Of a stretch of DNA of 64,000 nucleotides, positions 12,297 through 26,800 are shown one piece after another. The notes below the pieces were generated by a model. It saw nothing but the letters and a program-made list of their open reading frames with translations, did no database searches and had not been told where the DNA came from. The first letter of the stretch is position 1. The number at the start of each line of letters is the position of its first letter. Source of the DNA: Cyanophora paradoxa (taxonomy: Eukaryota > Glaucocystophyceae > Cyanophorales > Cyanophoraceae); assembly GCA_004431415.1 (NCBI GenBank), contig QPMI01000233.1:99214-163213 (forward strand). The letters are read 5' to 3'. The position numbers and the translations under genes were made by a program.

Positions 12297-14825
12297 TCAG
12301 GGGAGCAACGCGGGCTCGGGGAGCGGGGGCCGAGGGCTCGGGCCCCCCCGCGCCGATTGCGGCGCGGCGCTAGCATCCGCGCCCTCCACGGCGGGCGGCT
12401 GCAGCGCCGGCCCCGCGGCCGGTCCAGGTGCAGGCCCCGGAACCGCCTCCACGGCCACAGCGATTTCCGCCGGCGGCTCGGGCGGGGCGCGGGCCCGCTG
12501 GATCTGCTCCAGCGTCGCCCGGATCTCCCTATCGACATCGGTCCGTTAGACATCTCCAAGCGCACAGCCGCGCGGTTCGAAGGTTCGAAGCCTCAATATA
12601 AGGGGCCGCCCCGCAGCAGCAGAGGCGCGCCCCGCCCCCCGGCCCCGAACGAAGCCTAAGGGGCCGCCCCCGTTAGGTTTGGCGTGCGCACACGAAGGAG
12701 GGGCGCTTGTGGGGCTTCTTCTCGAGGCACGAGGCGACGACTCCCCTCAGCGAGGCCGGCAGCGACGCGATCACGCCTGGATCGAAGTCAGCAGATCCGG
12801 AGCACAGGCGGCGCGGATTTCGCTGCGTTCGCTGCGGGCGTCGGGGTGCGGACTCTTTGGGAAGGGGTGCCCCTTGACCACCTCCTCGGGCGCCACCAGC
12901 TGGCCCCCGTGCGGCCTCGCCCCTGCGATTTGCAACGCGAACCGATCAACGCGCGTTACTCAAGCTATAGGATAGCTTTCTTGATTCTAAGAGGATGCTG
13001 CGCACCGGTGAGCATTTCGGTCAGGACGATGCCGAAGGCCCACACCTGCGAGACGGTCGCTCGAGTGTTAGGAGTGTGGGATTTGGAGTCATTTTGCGAT
13101 TTAGAGCTTCTTAAAGAAATTCGACAGTCGCTTCCGCTGAGTGCTCACGTCGGTCTTCGTCGGCACGACGTCCTTCCCGTACGTCTCTGCAGGAGCGAAA
13201 AGTAAGAAGCGTTCGAATTCACTGCTTTCGGGAGGCGCTGTGATTCTGGCCCGCGTCCGCACCAGGTGGCATGTACAATCTGCGGTGGGAAAGTGGGGCG
13301 GATTTACATCAGCACGCTTGAAATATCGCGCAAGCAATCAAATTCACAGCGCACAGGGTTCCGCGGAGAGATTTGGCTGTGTCGACGTGCCGCGAAATAC
13401 CTGCACAAAGAGACGCGCGTGGTCAGCGTATATCCCGGGGGTCCGTACGTCGCAGTCCAAGCAATGCTGGAGATATCGATGGGAGGGCGCTTGGGTTTGA
13501 ACAGATGCCACCCGCACCGAAGTCGCAGACGCGCAGCGTGTAGCCGCTGAGGGAGCTCTGCGAGATTGAAGGTAAGGAAAATCGCAAACATATTTATTCA
13601 GTTCGAAGGACGCACGTCGCTCTTGCGGTTGAGGAGGATGTTTTGGGGTTTCTGAGGCCGGACGCGGCGTGAGCTTCGCGCGCCGAGGGCCGCAGCGCAC
13701 AGATTCTTAAAATTAAAAAAGCACACCAGGTCGCGGTGGGCGACGGGCTGCGGCAGCTCGTGGTGGAGGTACGCCAGGCCTAAAACGAATCCGCGTGAAT
13801 CCGCGGTCCCACATTGGGCCCTCGCGATCGGGCGGGCGCACCGGAGGCGATCTGGAGGGCGAAGTCTAGGGCGAGGGACTCGGGGAGGACGGGGTGGCTC
13901 GCCAGCAGCGCCGAGAGCGACATGTCCGCCAGCGGCAGCACTGCGGCCGGCCGCGGGCCGGGCCGTCAGCGATCGGCACCGGCACCGGGCCCGCCTGCTC
14001 TAGTTGCAATGCTAGCCGCCTGCTAGGCGCCGGCTGCTCTAGAGAGCGCGGGCCGCGATGGCTAGCTGTAACCGCTCACCGATGTAGAGCTTGAAGCGGT
14101 CGCGGAAGATGATCTCGACGGGCAGCACGTTCGGGTGGCGGCATGCCTGTTCGAGATCGTGAGCAACGCAGTCGTGTGCGAACTCGTATAGAAACGCGTG
14201 AAAAGATTGCGCCATCTATACACTAACTAGAGATTGCGTGAAAGAAAGATGGAAACGCGTAAAGAAACGTTAAGGAAAGATTCACTGACCATTTGGATGG
14301 AGGCGCCGTGGATCTCGCGCGCGGCGACGGCGGCGTCGCCGAGGGCGACCTCTTTCACCGCCCGCCGGACGACCAGCGCCCCCGCCTCGCGCTCCGCCGC
14401 CGGCACCCACGCCGCCTTCCCCGCCGGGATCGCCACCGCGTACACTGCGCGCGATCGCCGCGCCCGTGAGCGCAAGCGAGAGCGGCTATCAACGTTACGA
14501 TGCGCTAAAAGACTCTTTCGGCCATTGAATTCGCGTCGATCTCTGTAAATTTAAGCATGAACAGCGCACCGCGTCCAAAGGCGCCCTCGCCGAGGAGCCC
14601 GAGCGGCTCGCGGACCGCCGCCAGGAGCGCCTCGGGCGGGGCCGGGATGTGCCGCACCGCCCGCGCGGCGCCCGGCGAGAGGCCGTCGCCGTTGCCGGTC
14701 TTGCCGGGGGCTTTTGCGCCCGACTGGCCCTCGCCGGCGCCGGCCAGCAGGTCGACGTCGACTTGCGTCAACGGCGGGTACTCCATGTCGATCTGCGCCG
14801 GCACCAGTGAGAACGCCGCCATCAT
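12297..14825 (-). other. Kinase domain exons of the receptor-like kinase
   Basis: Small exons read, in order: LGLLGEGAFGRG (glycine loop, near 14610); VVRRAVKEV with the ATP-binding Lys (near 14360); CRHPNVLPVEIIF (near 14120); LADMSLSALLASHP (near 13920); GLAYLHHELPQPVAHRDL (near 13755); KPQNILLNRKSD (near 13635); LRVCDFG (near 13510); activation-loop exon with a YMPP motif (near 13270); YGKDVVPTKTDV (near 13165); VWAFGIVLTEMLTG (near 13025); CLEKKPHKRPSF (near 12720). The final exon gives a Glu/Ala/Pro-rich tail ending at 12297. The Lys, HRD, KxxN and DFG residues are all present, so catalysis is plausible. The pattern fits a Ser/Thr kinase of the tyrosine-kinase-like group. Confidence 0.85.
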
Positions 14826-17800
14826 ATCGCACGAATACGATCCAATGGCCAGTGAGGAAGGCGAATTCTGCTACGAGCACGAAAGCAAAGTGAGCGCACC
14901 CAGACGGTCGTGGCGCCGTGCGAGCCCGTGCCGCCCGACGCAGAAGTCGACTGCAAAAGGGATCCTCCGGTAAACCCGCTGTTCGATCCCGAACCCGAAT
15001 CCGAGGAGCCGACTCCGAGGCCCGCCTGCCCGAGCGACACGGGCTCTGAGGCGCCGCGCGCCCGCCTCTTCCGCCGCACGTACACGAACAGCAGCACCGC
15101 GGCGAGCAGAGCCGCCACGCCTGCGGCCGCCCCGCCCGCCGCGACGCCCGCGGCCGACGCCGACCCGGACCCGGAGCTCGAGGCGCCGCCGCCCGCCGCC
15201 GCGCCTCCGGTTTCGCTCGGCGGCGGCGTTGGCGCGGCCCGCGAGGGCGGGGCGGGCTCGTTGGAGGAGGAGACGGGAACGATGGCGGCGCCCTCGGCCA
15301 GCTGCCACTCGACGTCGCCGGCGGGCGGGCGGCCGACGAAGGAAACGTTGGCGAGCGACTCGACGGTCCGGTCCTCCAGGCCCGGCAGGATCAGGGCCGA
15401 GGCGCGCGTGAGGTTCACCAGCGCGGCCAGCGCCGTCGACGCTGCGGCCGGCGCCGCCGGGTCGGCCACGAGGGAAAGGCGGAAGAGGATGGACCCGCAG
15501 CGGATCTCGTCGACGCGGACGCGGGCGGACGATGAGGCGGGAAGGCCGCTCCGCTCGAGGAAGCGGTAAACGAGGGCGTCGAGGGCGCGCGAGACGTCGT
15601 CGGCGCGCGTGGCGCGCAGGTACGCCTCGCACTCGGCGCGCGTGGCGGGGACGGAGAGGACGAGGGTGATCGTGGCGGCCGCGGCCGCGGGCGAGGGCGA
15701 GGGCGTGGGCGAGGGCAAGGACGGGGGCGCGGGCGTGGAGGATGGGAACGGAGTCGAGTTGGGAGGTAGAGCTGGAGGGGACGGAGATGGCGTGGTAGGG
15801 GGCGTAGCCGACGGCGTCGCGGTCGACGCGGTGCGCGGGGGGAAGGAGAGGGTCTGGGCCCGGCGCTCGCCATCGGCAGGGTACGAGCAGTTGCCCGATA
15901 CGAGCGGGATGGCGCCTGAGGAGCGGGCACGAGTGGCGCCCCCGCATCAGACGGCTCGGATCAATTTCACAGGATGCGAGCAACTGCGCTGACGCACCGA
16001 CAAGGCGGACGAAGCGCGACGGCGTCCCGGCTCCAGACGAAATCATCCTGACCGGAAATGTTAACAGAAATCCGGCGAGAAACCAATGAATTCTCGCATC
16101 CACGCACGTTGTGCAGGTGCCGCAGTCGGAGTCGTGCGCAGCATCGTCGAGCCCCACGCTGGCGTCGAGCGAGTACGGCGGGGCGGCAGCGATTTCGACG
16201 GCGCCTCCGACGGCCACCTCGAGCAGAGAGGCCGGGCCGCCCTCCTCGACGGCGAGGAGCGCCCCGTGGCAGCTGCCAAGGACGAGGCGCCGATTCTCGG
16301 TGGCGGCGATCTGCGCCCTTGGAAATCGTGCCACCCGCCGGAACCCCAGGGTAGGCGCCGCGAGATCAACCTCGCTGTCGGATCACGAAGATGTCAGAAT
16401 TTGTGCGGGAATTCGCGCGTTTTTATGCGTTGCGCACTACACGTCGACGGTGCTCGTGGAGGTAGGCGGGTCGGCGTTCGCGGAGTACCAGCGGCTCCCA
16501 ACCCGCGCGCACGCTGCGCTGGAGAGCACCGGGGCGCCGCCCTGGCCGTCGGGGACCACCGTCGACCAGGCGCGGTCCTCGCTCGAGAACCTGGCGCGAA
16601 AGTCGAGTGAGCTTTCGGTCCATGTAGTGTATTATTGCAAAGTTCTCAGATCTAGACTTCTTTGTAGATTCTTTACGGATTTGTGATTTATGCTATCATT
16701 GCGCACGCGATCAGGTCGCTCTTGCCTCCGACGCCGATTGTCCCCGCCATGACCCACACGCGGCCATCGTACACGGTGACACCTGCAGTCCATTTAAGGC
16801 CGGGGCATGTTTTGTGAAAGATTAAATTAAAGCAGCTCACAGTGTCCGGTTCTCGGATTCGGAAGCGCGGGAAGCTCGACCCAGGCGTCGAAATCGGTGG
16901 AAAACGCCCAGAACGACGACGAGAGCGCCGCGCCCCCGTCCTTGTAGCCGCCTGCAGAGCCCTCAGCTCGTGCTCGCGTGTGAAACACCGGATCTGCAAC
17001 CCGGTGCAGCGCACCAGCGCAGTAGACCGCGCGCTCGCGGTCCCACGTGCACCGCGTGCCGCGGCCCAGGATCGGTTGCTGCACGATTGCTTGTGTCCAT
17101 GCCCCCGAGTCTGTCGACATCACTCAGAAAGAGAACATGGAAGGGATACGTTTGATTCATGATGTCTTACCGACATCAAGGACATACACATCGCCGAGAA
17201 GATCGGAGCCGGCTTGCACAACGCCCGTGCCGTCCAGAGCGAACGAGCCTCCCAGCACTGTGAACATCAGGCGGCCCGCAGGGCTCCGGAAGAGGACGCC
17301 GCTGCCGACGAACTGCCGCCGGACGCTTGCCGGAGCTGGAACGTCTTGGAGGGTCAGATGATACACGCCTGCGCGGAATGCGTGAGACATTCGCTCGCAA
17401 ACTGCAACCGACTTCTCGAATAACGTTATATTAAAAACGAACCTGGAACGACAAGCGGACCCAAGGAGGTTGTCTGCGACACGGCCAGCGACGAGCGCGC
17501 CGCTACCCCGCAGCTCAGAACGTAGCTGCCAGCCCGCGATATTTGGACCGCCACGGAGACGTTGACGTTAACCGTTGCAGGCCCGGCGGCCACCTGAGGC
17601 AACTCTGTGCTGACTCTGTACGGGCCGCCGGATCCGGTGCAGCTCGTGTCGACGGCGACAACGCTCTGTCCAGTCCAGATACCCACTTCGAGTTCCACGA
17701 GAGACGCGTTGAAAGCACGTTGCACGTAAACGGCCGGGGCCCATGGCGAGGCTGCGCATAGTATTTAAATACTGGAAAAAATCGAGGAGCAATCGAAATC

Positions 17801-20800
17801 CTGCAGAACGCACCGACAGGGACGGTAACGTTTGATCGAACGGGCGGAGAAAACAGATCGATAGACGATCGGACACGAGTGGAGCAGGCCAGCGTGTACG
17901 AAGCATTGTATGACGATAAGACAGAGATGGAAAGGGTCTTCGAAAAGACAAAATCTCCGGAGACGCTCGCATCAAGCGCGTAGGGGCCGCCAAAGCCGTC
18001 ACAGGTGGTGATGACAGAAACTATGCTCTGCCCGGCACCGAAGACTGCGTTAGCGCTTATGAGAGTGCTGTTCTGAGCCACAAAGTTTGCCGATGGCGCC
18101 GCGGGAACAGCTTGAAAGAAATGTAAGCATCAGTTCAGTGCGTGGGATGGACGAAACATAAGTATCGGCGCACCAGCAGGGACCCACACATATCCAGACG
18201 GCACAGCCAGCTCCGACGGAAGGCCCGTCGACCCCCTCACCAGCGCCGCGCACGCCAGCGTGTAGTTCCCGCTGTACTTGGGCGCCACCGTCAGTGCCAC
18301 GCTCGCCTCCGCCGCCGCCCCGTCGCTCGCGTTGACGGAAGCAAATGCAGCGTACGGGCCGCCGTGGCCCGAGCAGTTCAGCTCCGCTCTTGCGACGCTC
18401 TGGCCCGGCGTGAAGTGCACTGCGGCTGTTACGCGTGTCGCGTTGTTCACGACCACCACGACATCCGACGGGGCCCAGGGCGTCGCTGCACGAGCGCAGC
18501 TGATAAGAAACGTGGCATCCTGTCTGCTCCTGGCAGCGCATGCGAACCTGCAGGCACATCAACCGCAAACGACGACGTTTCCGACGCCAGGCCTGTTGAT
18601 GCTCGCGCGAGGGTCGAGCACGCCAGTCTGTAGCCTCCCGTGTACGACAGCGCAATGGCGAGCTCCACTGCCGTCCCGGAAGCGCCGGCGTCGGTGACCG
18701 CGACGCTCCTTGCGTACGGGCCGCTGAAGCCCTCGCACGCCAGCTCCAGCGCCGCTACGCTCTGGCCGGCGGTGAACTTGAAGAGAAACGCGACACGCGT
18801 CGCGTTTGTGGCCGCGGCCGACTCGACGGACGGCCGCCAAGGAGACGCTGTGTGAAAGCGCCGCAGAGTCAGCGAACGATGGCAAGCTCGCGGTTAACCT
18901 TGAGCAGACGTCGCAAACTCAACCGCTACTCGGAGGGCGCTCACCGGGAGGAACGGTGGCGATCTCTGCGAACGCGACAGATGCCGACGGCAGTCCCGCG
19001 GACGCCCGGACCAGTGCTGTGCACGCCAGCGTGTAGTTCCCGAAGTACTTCGGCGCCACCGTGAGCGACACGTTGGCTACGGCCACCGCTCCATCGTTCG
19101 CGTTGACTAAAGCGGATGCATAGTACGGGCCGCCATGGCCCGAGCAGTTCAGCTCCGCCCTCGCGACGCTCTGGCCCGGCGTGAACCGCAGCACGGCCGT
19201 CACGCGGGTCGCGTTCTCCACAGACACAGCGACGCCCGACGGGGCCGAAGGCGCCGCTGCGCGCGCGCAGAGCGCCGTCGGTTGATTCGCAACGTAATGC
19301 ATCCTGTGAACGGGGCGGCGGGGCAGCGCGTGCGAACCTGCAGGCACGTCGACTGCGAATGCCGACGCTTCCGACGCCAGGCCTGTTGACGCTCGCGCGA
19401 GGGCTGAGCACGCCAGCCTGTAGCCTCCCGTGTACGATGGCGCGACGGCGAGCTCTACAGCCGTCCCGGAAGCGCCAGTGTCGGAGACCGGTACAGGCTT
19501 TCCGTACGGTCCGCCGAAGCCCTCGCACGCCAGCTCCAGCGCCGCTACACTCTGGCCCGCTGTGAAGTTCAGGAGAACTGAAATGCGTGTCGCGTTTGTT
19601 GCCGCGGCCGACTTGATGAATGGCCGCCAAGGAGACGCTGCGCGAAGGTGCGACAGAGTCAGCGGATTCCGGCGAGCTCACGACCACCCCTCAAAAAAAG
19701 TCGCTCACCGGGAGGAATCGTGGCGATGTCTGAATACGTGACAGCTGCCGACTGTAGTCCCGTGGACGCCCTCACGAGCGTTGTGCACGTGAGGCTGTAG
19801 TTTCCGCTGTACTTCGGCTCCACCGTCAGCGACACGTTGGCCCCCGCCACCGCCCCATCGCTGGCGTTGACGGCGGCAGCCACCGAGTAGAGCCGTCCGT
19901 CGCCGGAGCAGTTCACCTCCGCCCATGCGACGCTCTGGCCTGGCGTAAAGCGCAGGACGGCCGTTGCGCGAGTCGCGTTCTCCACAGACACCGCAAGCTC
20001 CAACGGGTCCCAGGGCGAAGCTGCCGAACACATCAAAGTCAGCGGTCGTGGGCAGCAAGCCGACATGAGTCTCCAGCTGCAAGCTTCGGCCCTGGCCTTG
20101 CGAACTATTTTGCGTCAAATCGTTCCAATCCTACTATCCCTCCCGTCTAGCTAAATAGAGACACTCATTCTCGCCCTTATGATCGGTCCCAACGCTAACG
20201 AACAACGCACCAGCCGGAACCCACACTGAGCTCGACGGCACAGCCAGCGCCGACGGAAGGCCCGTCGACCCCCTCACCAGCGCCGTGCACGCCAGCGTGT
20301 AGTTCCCGCTGTACTTCGACGCCACCGTCAGTGCCACGCTCGCCTCCGCCGCCGCCCCGTCGCTCCCGTTGACGAAAGCGAATGCGGCGTACGGGCCGCC
20401 ATGGCCCGAGCAGTTCAGCTCCGCCCTCGCGACGCTCTGCCCCGGCGTGAACCGCAGCAAGGCCGTCACGCGGGTCGCGTTCTCCACAAACACAGCGACG
20501 CTCGACGGGCCCGAAGGCGCCGCTGCGCGCGCGCAGAGCGCCGTCGGTTGATTCGCAACGTAATGCATCCTGTAAACGGGGCGGCGGGGCAGCGCGTGCG
20601 AACCTGCGGGCACGTCGACTGCGAACGCCGACGCTTCCGACGCCAGGCCTGTTGACGCTCGCGCGAGGGCTGAGCACGCCAGCCTGTAGCCTCCCGTGTA
20701 CAATGGCGCGACGGCGAGCTCCACTGACGTCCCGGAAGCGCCAGTGTCGGAGACCGGTACAGGCTTTTCGTACGGTCCGCCGAAGCCCTCGCACGCCAGC

Positions 20801-23800
20801 TCCAGCGCCGCTACGCTCTGGCCCGCTGTGAAGTTCAGGAGGACAGAAATGCGTGTCGCGTTTGTTGCCGCGGCCGACTTGATGAATGGCCGCCAAGGAG
20901 ACGCTGCGCGAAGGTGCGACAGAGTCAGCGGATTCTGGCGAGCTCACGACCACCGGTACCCCTCAAAAGAAGTCGCTCACCGGGAGGAATCGTGGCGATA
21001 TCTGAATACGTGACAGCTGCCGACTGTAGTCCCGTGGACGCCCTCACGAGCGCTGTGCACGTGAGGCTGTAGTTTCCGCTGTACTTCGGCTCCACCGTCA
21101 GCGACACGTTGGCCCCCGCCACCGCCCCATCGCTGGCGTTGACGGCGGCAGCCACCGAGTAGAGCCGTCCGTCGCCGGAGCAGTTCACCTCCGCCCATGC
21201 GACGCTCTGGCCTGGCGTAAAGCGCAGGACGGCCGTTGCGCGAGTCGCGTTCTCCACAGACACCGCAAGCTCCAACGGGTCCCAGGGCGAAGCTGCCGAA
21301 CACATCAAAGTCAGCGGCCGTGGGCAGCAAGCCGACATGAGTCTCCAGCTGCAAGCTTCGGCCCTGGCCTTGCGAACTATTTTGCGTCAAATCGTTCCAA
21401 TCCTACTATCCCTCCCGTCTAGCTAAATAGAGACACTCATTCTCGCCCTTATGATCGGTCCCAACGCTAACGAACAACGCACCAGCCGGAACCCACACTG
21501 AGCTCGACGGCACAGCCAGCGCCGACGGAAGGCCCGTCGACCCCCTCACCAGCGCCGTGCACGCCAGCGTGTAGTTCCCGCTGTACTTCGGCGCCACCGT
21601 CAGTGCCACGCTCGCCTCCGCCGCCGCCCCGTCGCTCCCGTTGACGAAAGCGAATGCAGCGTACGGGCCGCCATGGCCCGAGCAGTTCAGTTCCACCCTC
21701 GCGACGCTCTGGCCCGGCGTGAACCGCAGCACGGCCGTCACGCGGGTCGCGTTCTCCACAAACACAGCGACGCCCGACGGGGCCGAAGGCGCCGCTGCGC
21801 GCGCGCAGAGCGCCGTCGGTTGATTCGCAACGTAATGCATCCTGTGAACGGGGCGGCGGGGCAGCGCGTGCGAACCTGCGGGCACGTCGACTGCGAACGC
21901 CGACGCTTCCGACGCCAGGCCTGTTGACGCTCGCGCGAGGGCCGAGCACGCCAGCCTGTAGCCTCCCGTGTACGACGGCGCGACGGCGAGCTCCACCTCC
22001 GTCCCGGAAGCGCCAGTGTCGGAGACCGGTACAGGCTTTCCGTACGGTCCGCCGAAGCCCTCGCACGCCAGCTCCAGCGCCGCTACACTCTGGCCCGCTG
22101 TGAAGTTCAGGAGAACTGAAATGCGTGTCGCGTTTGTTGCCGCGGCCGACTTGATGAATGGCCGCCAAGGAGACGCTGCGCGAAGGTGCGACAGAGTCAG
22201 CGGATTCCGGCGAGCTCACGACCACCCCTCAAAAGAAGTCGCTCACCGGGAGGAATCGTGGCGATATCTGAATACGTGACAGCTGCCGACTGTAGTCCCG
22301 TGGACGCCCTCACGAGCGCTGTGCACGTGAGGCTGTAGTTTCCGCTGTACTTCGGCTCCACCGTCAGCGACACGTTGGCCCCCGCCACCGCCCCATCGCT
22401 GGCGTTGACGGCGGCAGCCACCGAGTAGAGCCGTCCGTCGCCGGAGCAGTTCACCTCCGCCCATGCGACGCTCTGGCCTGGCGTAAAGCGCAGGACGGCC
22501 GTTGCGCGAGTCGCGTTCTCCACAGACACCGCAAGCTCCAACGGGTCCCAGGGCGAAGCTGCCGAACACATCGAAGTCAGCGGTCGTGGGCAGCAAGCCG
22601 ACATGAGTCTCCAGCTGCAAGCTTCGGCCCTGGCCTTGCGAACTATTTTGCGTCAAATCATTCCAATCCTACTATCCCTCCCGTCTAGCTAAATAGAGAC
22701 ACTCATTCTCGCCCTTATGATCGGTCCCAACGCTAACGAACAACGCACCAGCCGGAACCCACACTGAGCTCGACGGCACAGCCAGCGCCGACGGAAGGCC
22801 CGTCGACCCCCTCACCAGCGCCGTGCACGCCAGCGTGTAGTTCCCGCTGTACTTCGGCGCCACCGTCAGTGCCACGCTCGCCTCCGCCGCCGCCCCGTCG
22901 CTCCCGTTGACGAAAGCGAATGCGGCGTACGGGCCGCCATGGCCCGAGCAGTTCAGCTCCGCCCTCGCGACGCTCTGCCCCGGCGTGAACCGCAGCAAGG
23001 CCGTCACGCGGGTCGCGTTCTCCACAGACACAGCGACGCTCGACGGGGCCGAAGGCGCCGCTGCGCGCGCAGAGCGCCGTCGGTTGATTCGCAACGCAAT
23101 GCATCCTGTGAACGGGGCGGCGGGGCAGCGCGTGCGAACCTGCGGGCACGTCGACTGCGAACGCCGACGCTTCCGACGCCAGGCCCGTTGACGCTCGCGC
23201 GAGGGCCGAGCACGCCAGCCTGTAGCCTCCCGTGTACAATGGCGCGACGGCGAGCTCCACTGACGTCCCGGAAGCGCCAGTGTCGGAGACCGGTACAGGC
23301 TTTCCGTACGGTCCGCTGAAGCCCTCGCACGCCAGCTCCAGCGCCGCTACGCTCTGGCCCGCTGTGAAGTTCAGGAGGACAGAAATGCGTGTCGCGTTTG
23401 TTGCCGCGGCCGACTTGATGAATGGCCGCCAAGGAGACGCTGCGCGAAGGTGCGACAGAGTCAGCGGATTCTGGCGAGCTCACGACCACCGGTACCCCTC
23501 AAAAGAAGTCGCTCACCGGGAGGAATCGTGGCGATATCTGAATACGTGACAGCTGCCGACTGTAGTCCCGTGGACGCCCTCACGAGCGCTGTGCACGTGA
23601 GGCTGTAGTTTCCGCTGTACTTCGGCTCCACCGTCAGCGACACGTTGGCCCCCGCCACCGCCCCATAGCTGGCGTTGACGGCGGCAGCCACCGAGTAGAG
23701 CCGTCCGTCGCCGGAGCAGTTCACCTCCGCCCATGCGACGCTCTGGCCTGGCGTAAAGCGCAGGACGGCCGTTGCGCGAGTCGCGTTCTCCACAGACACC

Positions 23801-26800
23801 GCAAGCTCCAACGGGTCCCAGGGCGAAGCTGCCGAACACATCGAAGTCAGCGGTCGTGGGCAGCAAGCCGACATGAGTCTCCAGCTGCAAGCTTCGGCCC
23901 TGGCCTTGCGAACTATTTTGCGTCAAATCGTTCCAATCCTACTATCCCTCCCGTCTAGCTAAATAGAGACACTCATTCTCGCCCTTATGATCGGTCCCAA
24001 CGCTAACGAACAACGCACCAGCCGGAACCCACACTGAGCTCGACGGCACAGCCAGCGCCGACGGAAGGCCCGTCGACCCCCTCACCAGCGCCGTGCACGC
24101 CAGCGTGTAGTTCCCGCTGTACTTCGGCGCCACCGTCAGTGCCACGCTCGCCTCCGCCGCCGCCCCGTCGCTCGCGTTGACGGAAGCGAATGCGGCGTAC
24201 GGGCCGCCATGGCCTGAGCAGTTCAGCTCCGCCCTCGCGACGCTCTGCCCCGGCGTGAACCGCAGCAAGGCCGTCACGCGGGTCGCGTTCTCCACAGACA
24301 CAGCGACGCCCGACGGGGCCGAAGGCGCCGCTGCGCGCGCGCATAGCGCCGTCGGTTGATTCGCAACGTAATGCATCCTGTGAACGGGGCGGCGGGGCAG
24401 CGCGTGCGAACCTGCGGGCACGTCGACTGCGAACGCCGACGCTTCCGACGCCAGGCCTATTGACGCTCGCGCGAGGGCCGAGCACGCCAGCCTGTAGCCT
24501 CCCGTGTACAATGGCGCGACGGCGAGCTCCACCGCCGTCCCGGAAGCGCCAGTGTCGGAGACCGGTACAGGCTTTCCGTACGGTCCGCCGAAGCCCTCGC
24601 ACGCCAGCTCCAGCGCCGCTACGCTCTGGCCCGCTGTGAAGTTCAGGAGAACTGAAATGCGTGTCGCGTTTGTTGCCGCGGCCGACTTGATGAATGGCCG
24701 CCAAGGAGACGCTGCGCGAAGGTGCGACAGAGTCAGCGGATTCTGGCGAGCTCACGACCACCCCTCGAAAGAAGTCGCTCACCGGGAGGAATCGTGGCGA
24801 TGTCGGAATACGTGACAGCTGCCGACTGTAGTCCCGTGGACGCCCTCACGAGCGCTGTGCACGTGAGGCTGTAGTTTCCGCTGTACTTCGGCTCCACCGT
24901 CAGCGACACGTTGGCCCCCGCCACCGCCCCATCGCTGGCGTTGACGGCGGCAGCCACCGAGTAGAGCCGTCCGTTGCCGGAGCAGTTCACCTCCGCCCAT
25001 GCGACGCTCTGGCCTGGCGTAAAGCGCAGGACGGCCGTTGCGCGAGTTGCGTTCTCCACAGACACCGCAAGCTCCAACGGGTCCCAGGGCGAAGCTGCCG
25101 AACACATCGAAGTCAGCGGTCGTGGGCAGCAAGCCGACATGAGTCTCCAGCTGCAAGCTTCGGCCCTGGCCTTGCGAACTATTTTGCGTCAAATCGTTCC
25201 AATCCTACTATCCCTCCCGTCTAGCTAAATAGAGACACTCATTCTCGCCCTTATGATCGGTCCCAACGCTAACGAACAACGCACCAGCCGGAACCCACAC
25301 TGAGCTCGACGGCACAGCCAGCGCCGACGGAAGGCCCGTCGACCCCCTCACCAGCGCCGTGCACGCCAGCGTGTAGTTCCCGCTGTACTTCGGCGCCACC
25401 GTCAGTGCCACGCTCGCCTCCGCCGCCGCCCCGTCGCTCGCGTTGACGGAAGCGAATGCGGCGTACGGGCCGCCATGGCCCGAGCAGTTCAGCTCCGCCC
25501 TCGCGACGCTCTGCCCCGGCGTGAACCGCAGCAAGGCCGTCACGCGGGTCGCGTTCTCCACAGACACAGCGACGCTCGACGGGGCCGAAGGCGCCGCTGC
25601 GCGCGCGCATAGCGCCGTCAGTCGATTCGCAACGTAACGCACACTATGAACGGGGCGGCGGGGCAGCGAGTGCGAACCTGCGGGCACGTCGACTGCGAAC
25701 GCCGACGCTTCCGACGCCAGGCCTGTTGACGCTCGCGCGAGGGCCGAGCACGCCAGCCTGTAGCCTCCCGTGTACAATGGCGCGACGGCGAGCTCCACCG
25801 ACGTCCCGGAAGCGCCAGTGTCGGAGACCGGTACAGGCTTTTCGTACGGTCCGCCGAAGCCCTCGCACGCCAGCTCCAGCGCCGCTACGCTCTGGCCCGC
25901 TGTCAAGTTCAGGAGGACAGAAATGCGTGTCGCGTTTGTTGCCGCGGCCGACTTGATGAATGGCCGCCAAGGAGACGCTGCGCGAAGGTGCGACAGAGTC
26001 AGCGGATTCCGGCGAGCTCACGACCACCCCTCGAAAGAAGTCGCTCACCGGGAGGAATCGTGGCGATGTCGGAATACGTGACAGCTGCCGACTGTAGTCC
26101 CGTGGACGCCCTCACGAGCGCTGTGCACGTGAGGCTGTAGTTTCCGCTGTACTTCGGCTCCACCGTCAGCGACACGTTGGCCCCCGCCACCGCCCCATCG
26201 CTGGCGTTGACGGCGGCAGCCACCGAGTAGAGCCGTCCATCGCCGGAGCAGTTCACCTCCGCCCATGCGACGCTCTGGCCTGGCATAAAACGCAGGACGG
26301 CCGTTGCGCGAGTCGCGTTCTCCACAGACACCGCAAGCTGTAACGGGCCCCAGGGCGAAGCTGCCGAACACATCGAAGTCAGCGGTCGTGGGCAGCAAAC
26401 TGACATGGGTCTCCGGCTGCGCATGCAAGCTTCGGCCCTGGCCTTGCGAACTATTTTGCGTCAAATCGTTCCAATCCTACTATCCCGTCTAGCTAAATAG
26501 AGACACTCATGCTCGCCCTTATGATCGGTCCCAACGCTAACGAACAACGCACCAGCCGGAACCCACACTGAGCTCGACGGCACAGCCAGCGCCGACGGAA
26601 GGCCCGTCGACCCCCTCACCAGCGCCGTGCACGCCAGCGTGTAGTTCCCGTTGTACTTCGGCGCCACCGTCAGTGCCACGCTCGCCTCCGCCGCCGCCCC
26701 GTCGCTCGCGTTGACGGAAGCGAATGCAGAGTGCGGGCCGCCATGGCCCGAGCAGTTCAGTTCCGCCCTCGCGACGCTCTGGCCCGGCATGAACTGCAGC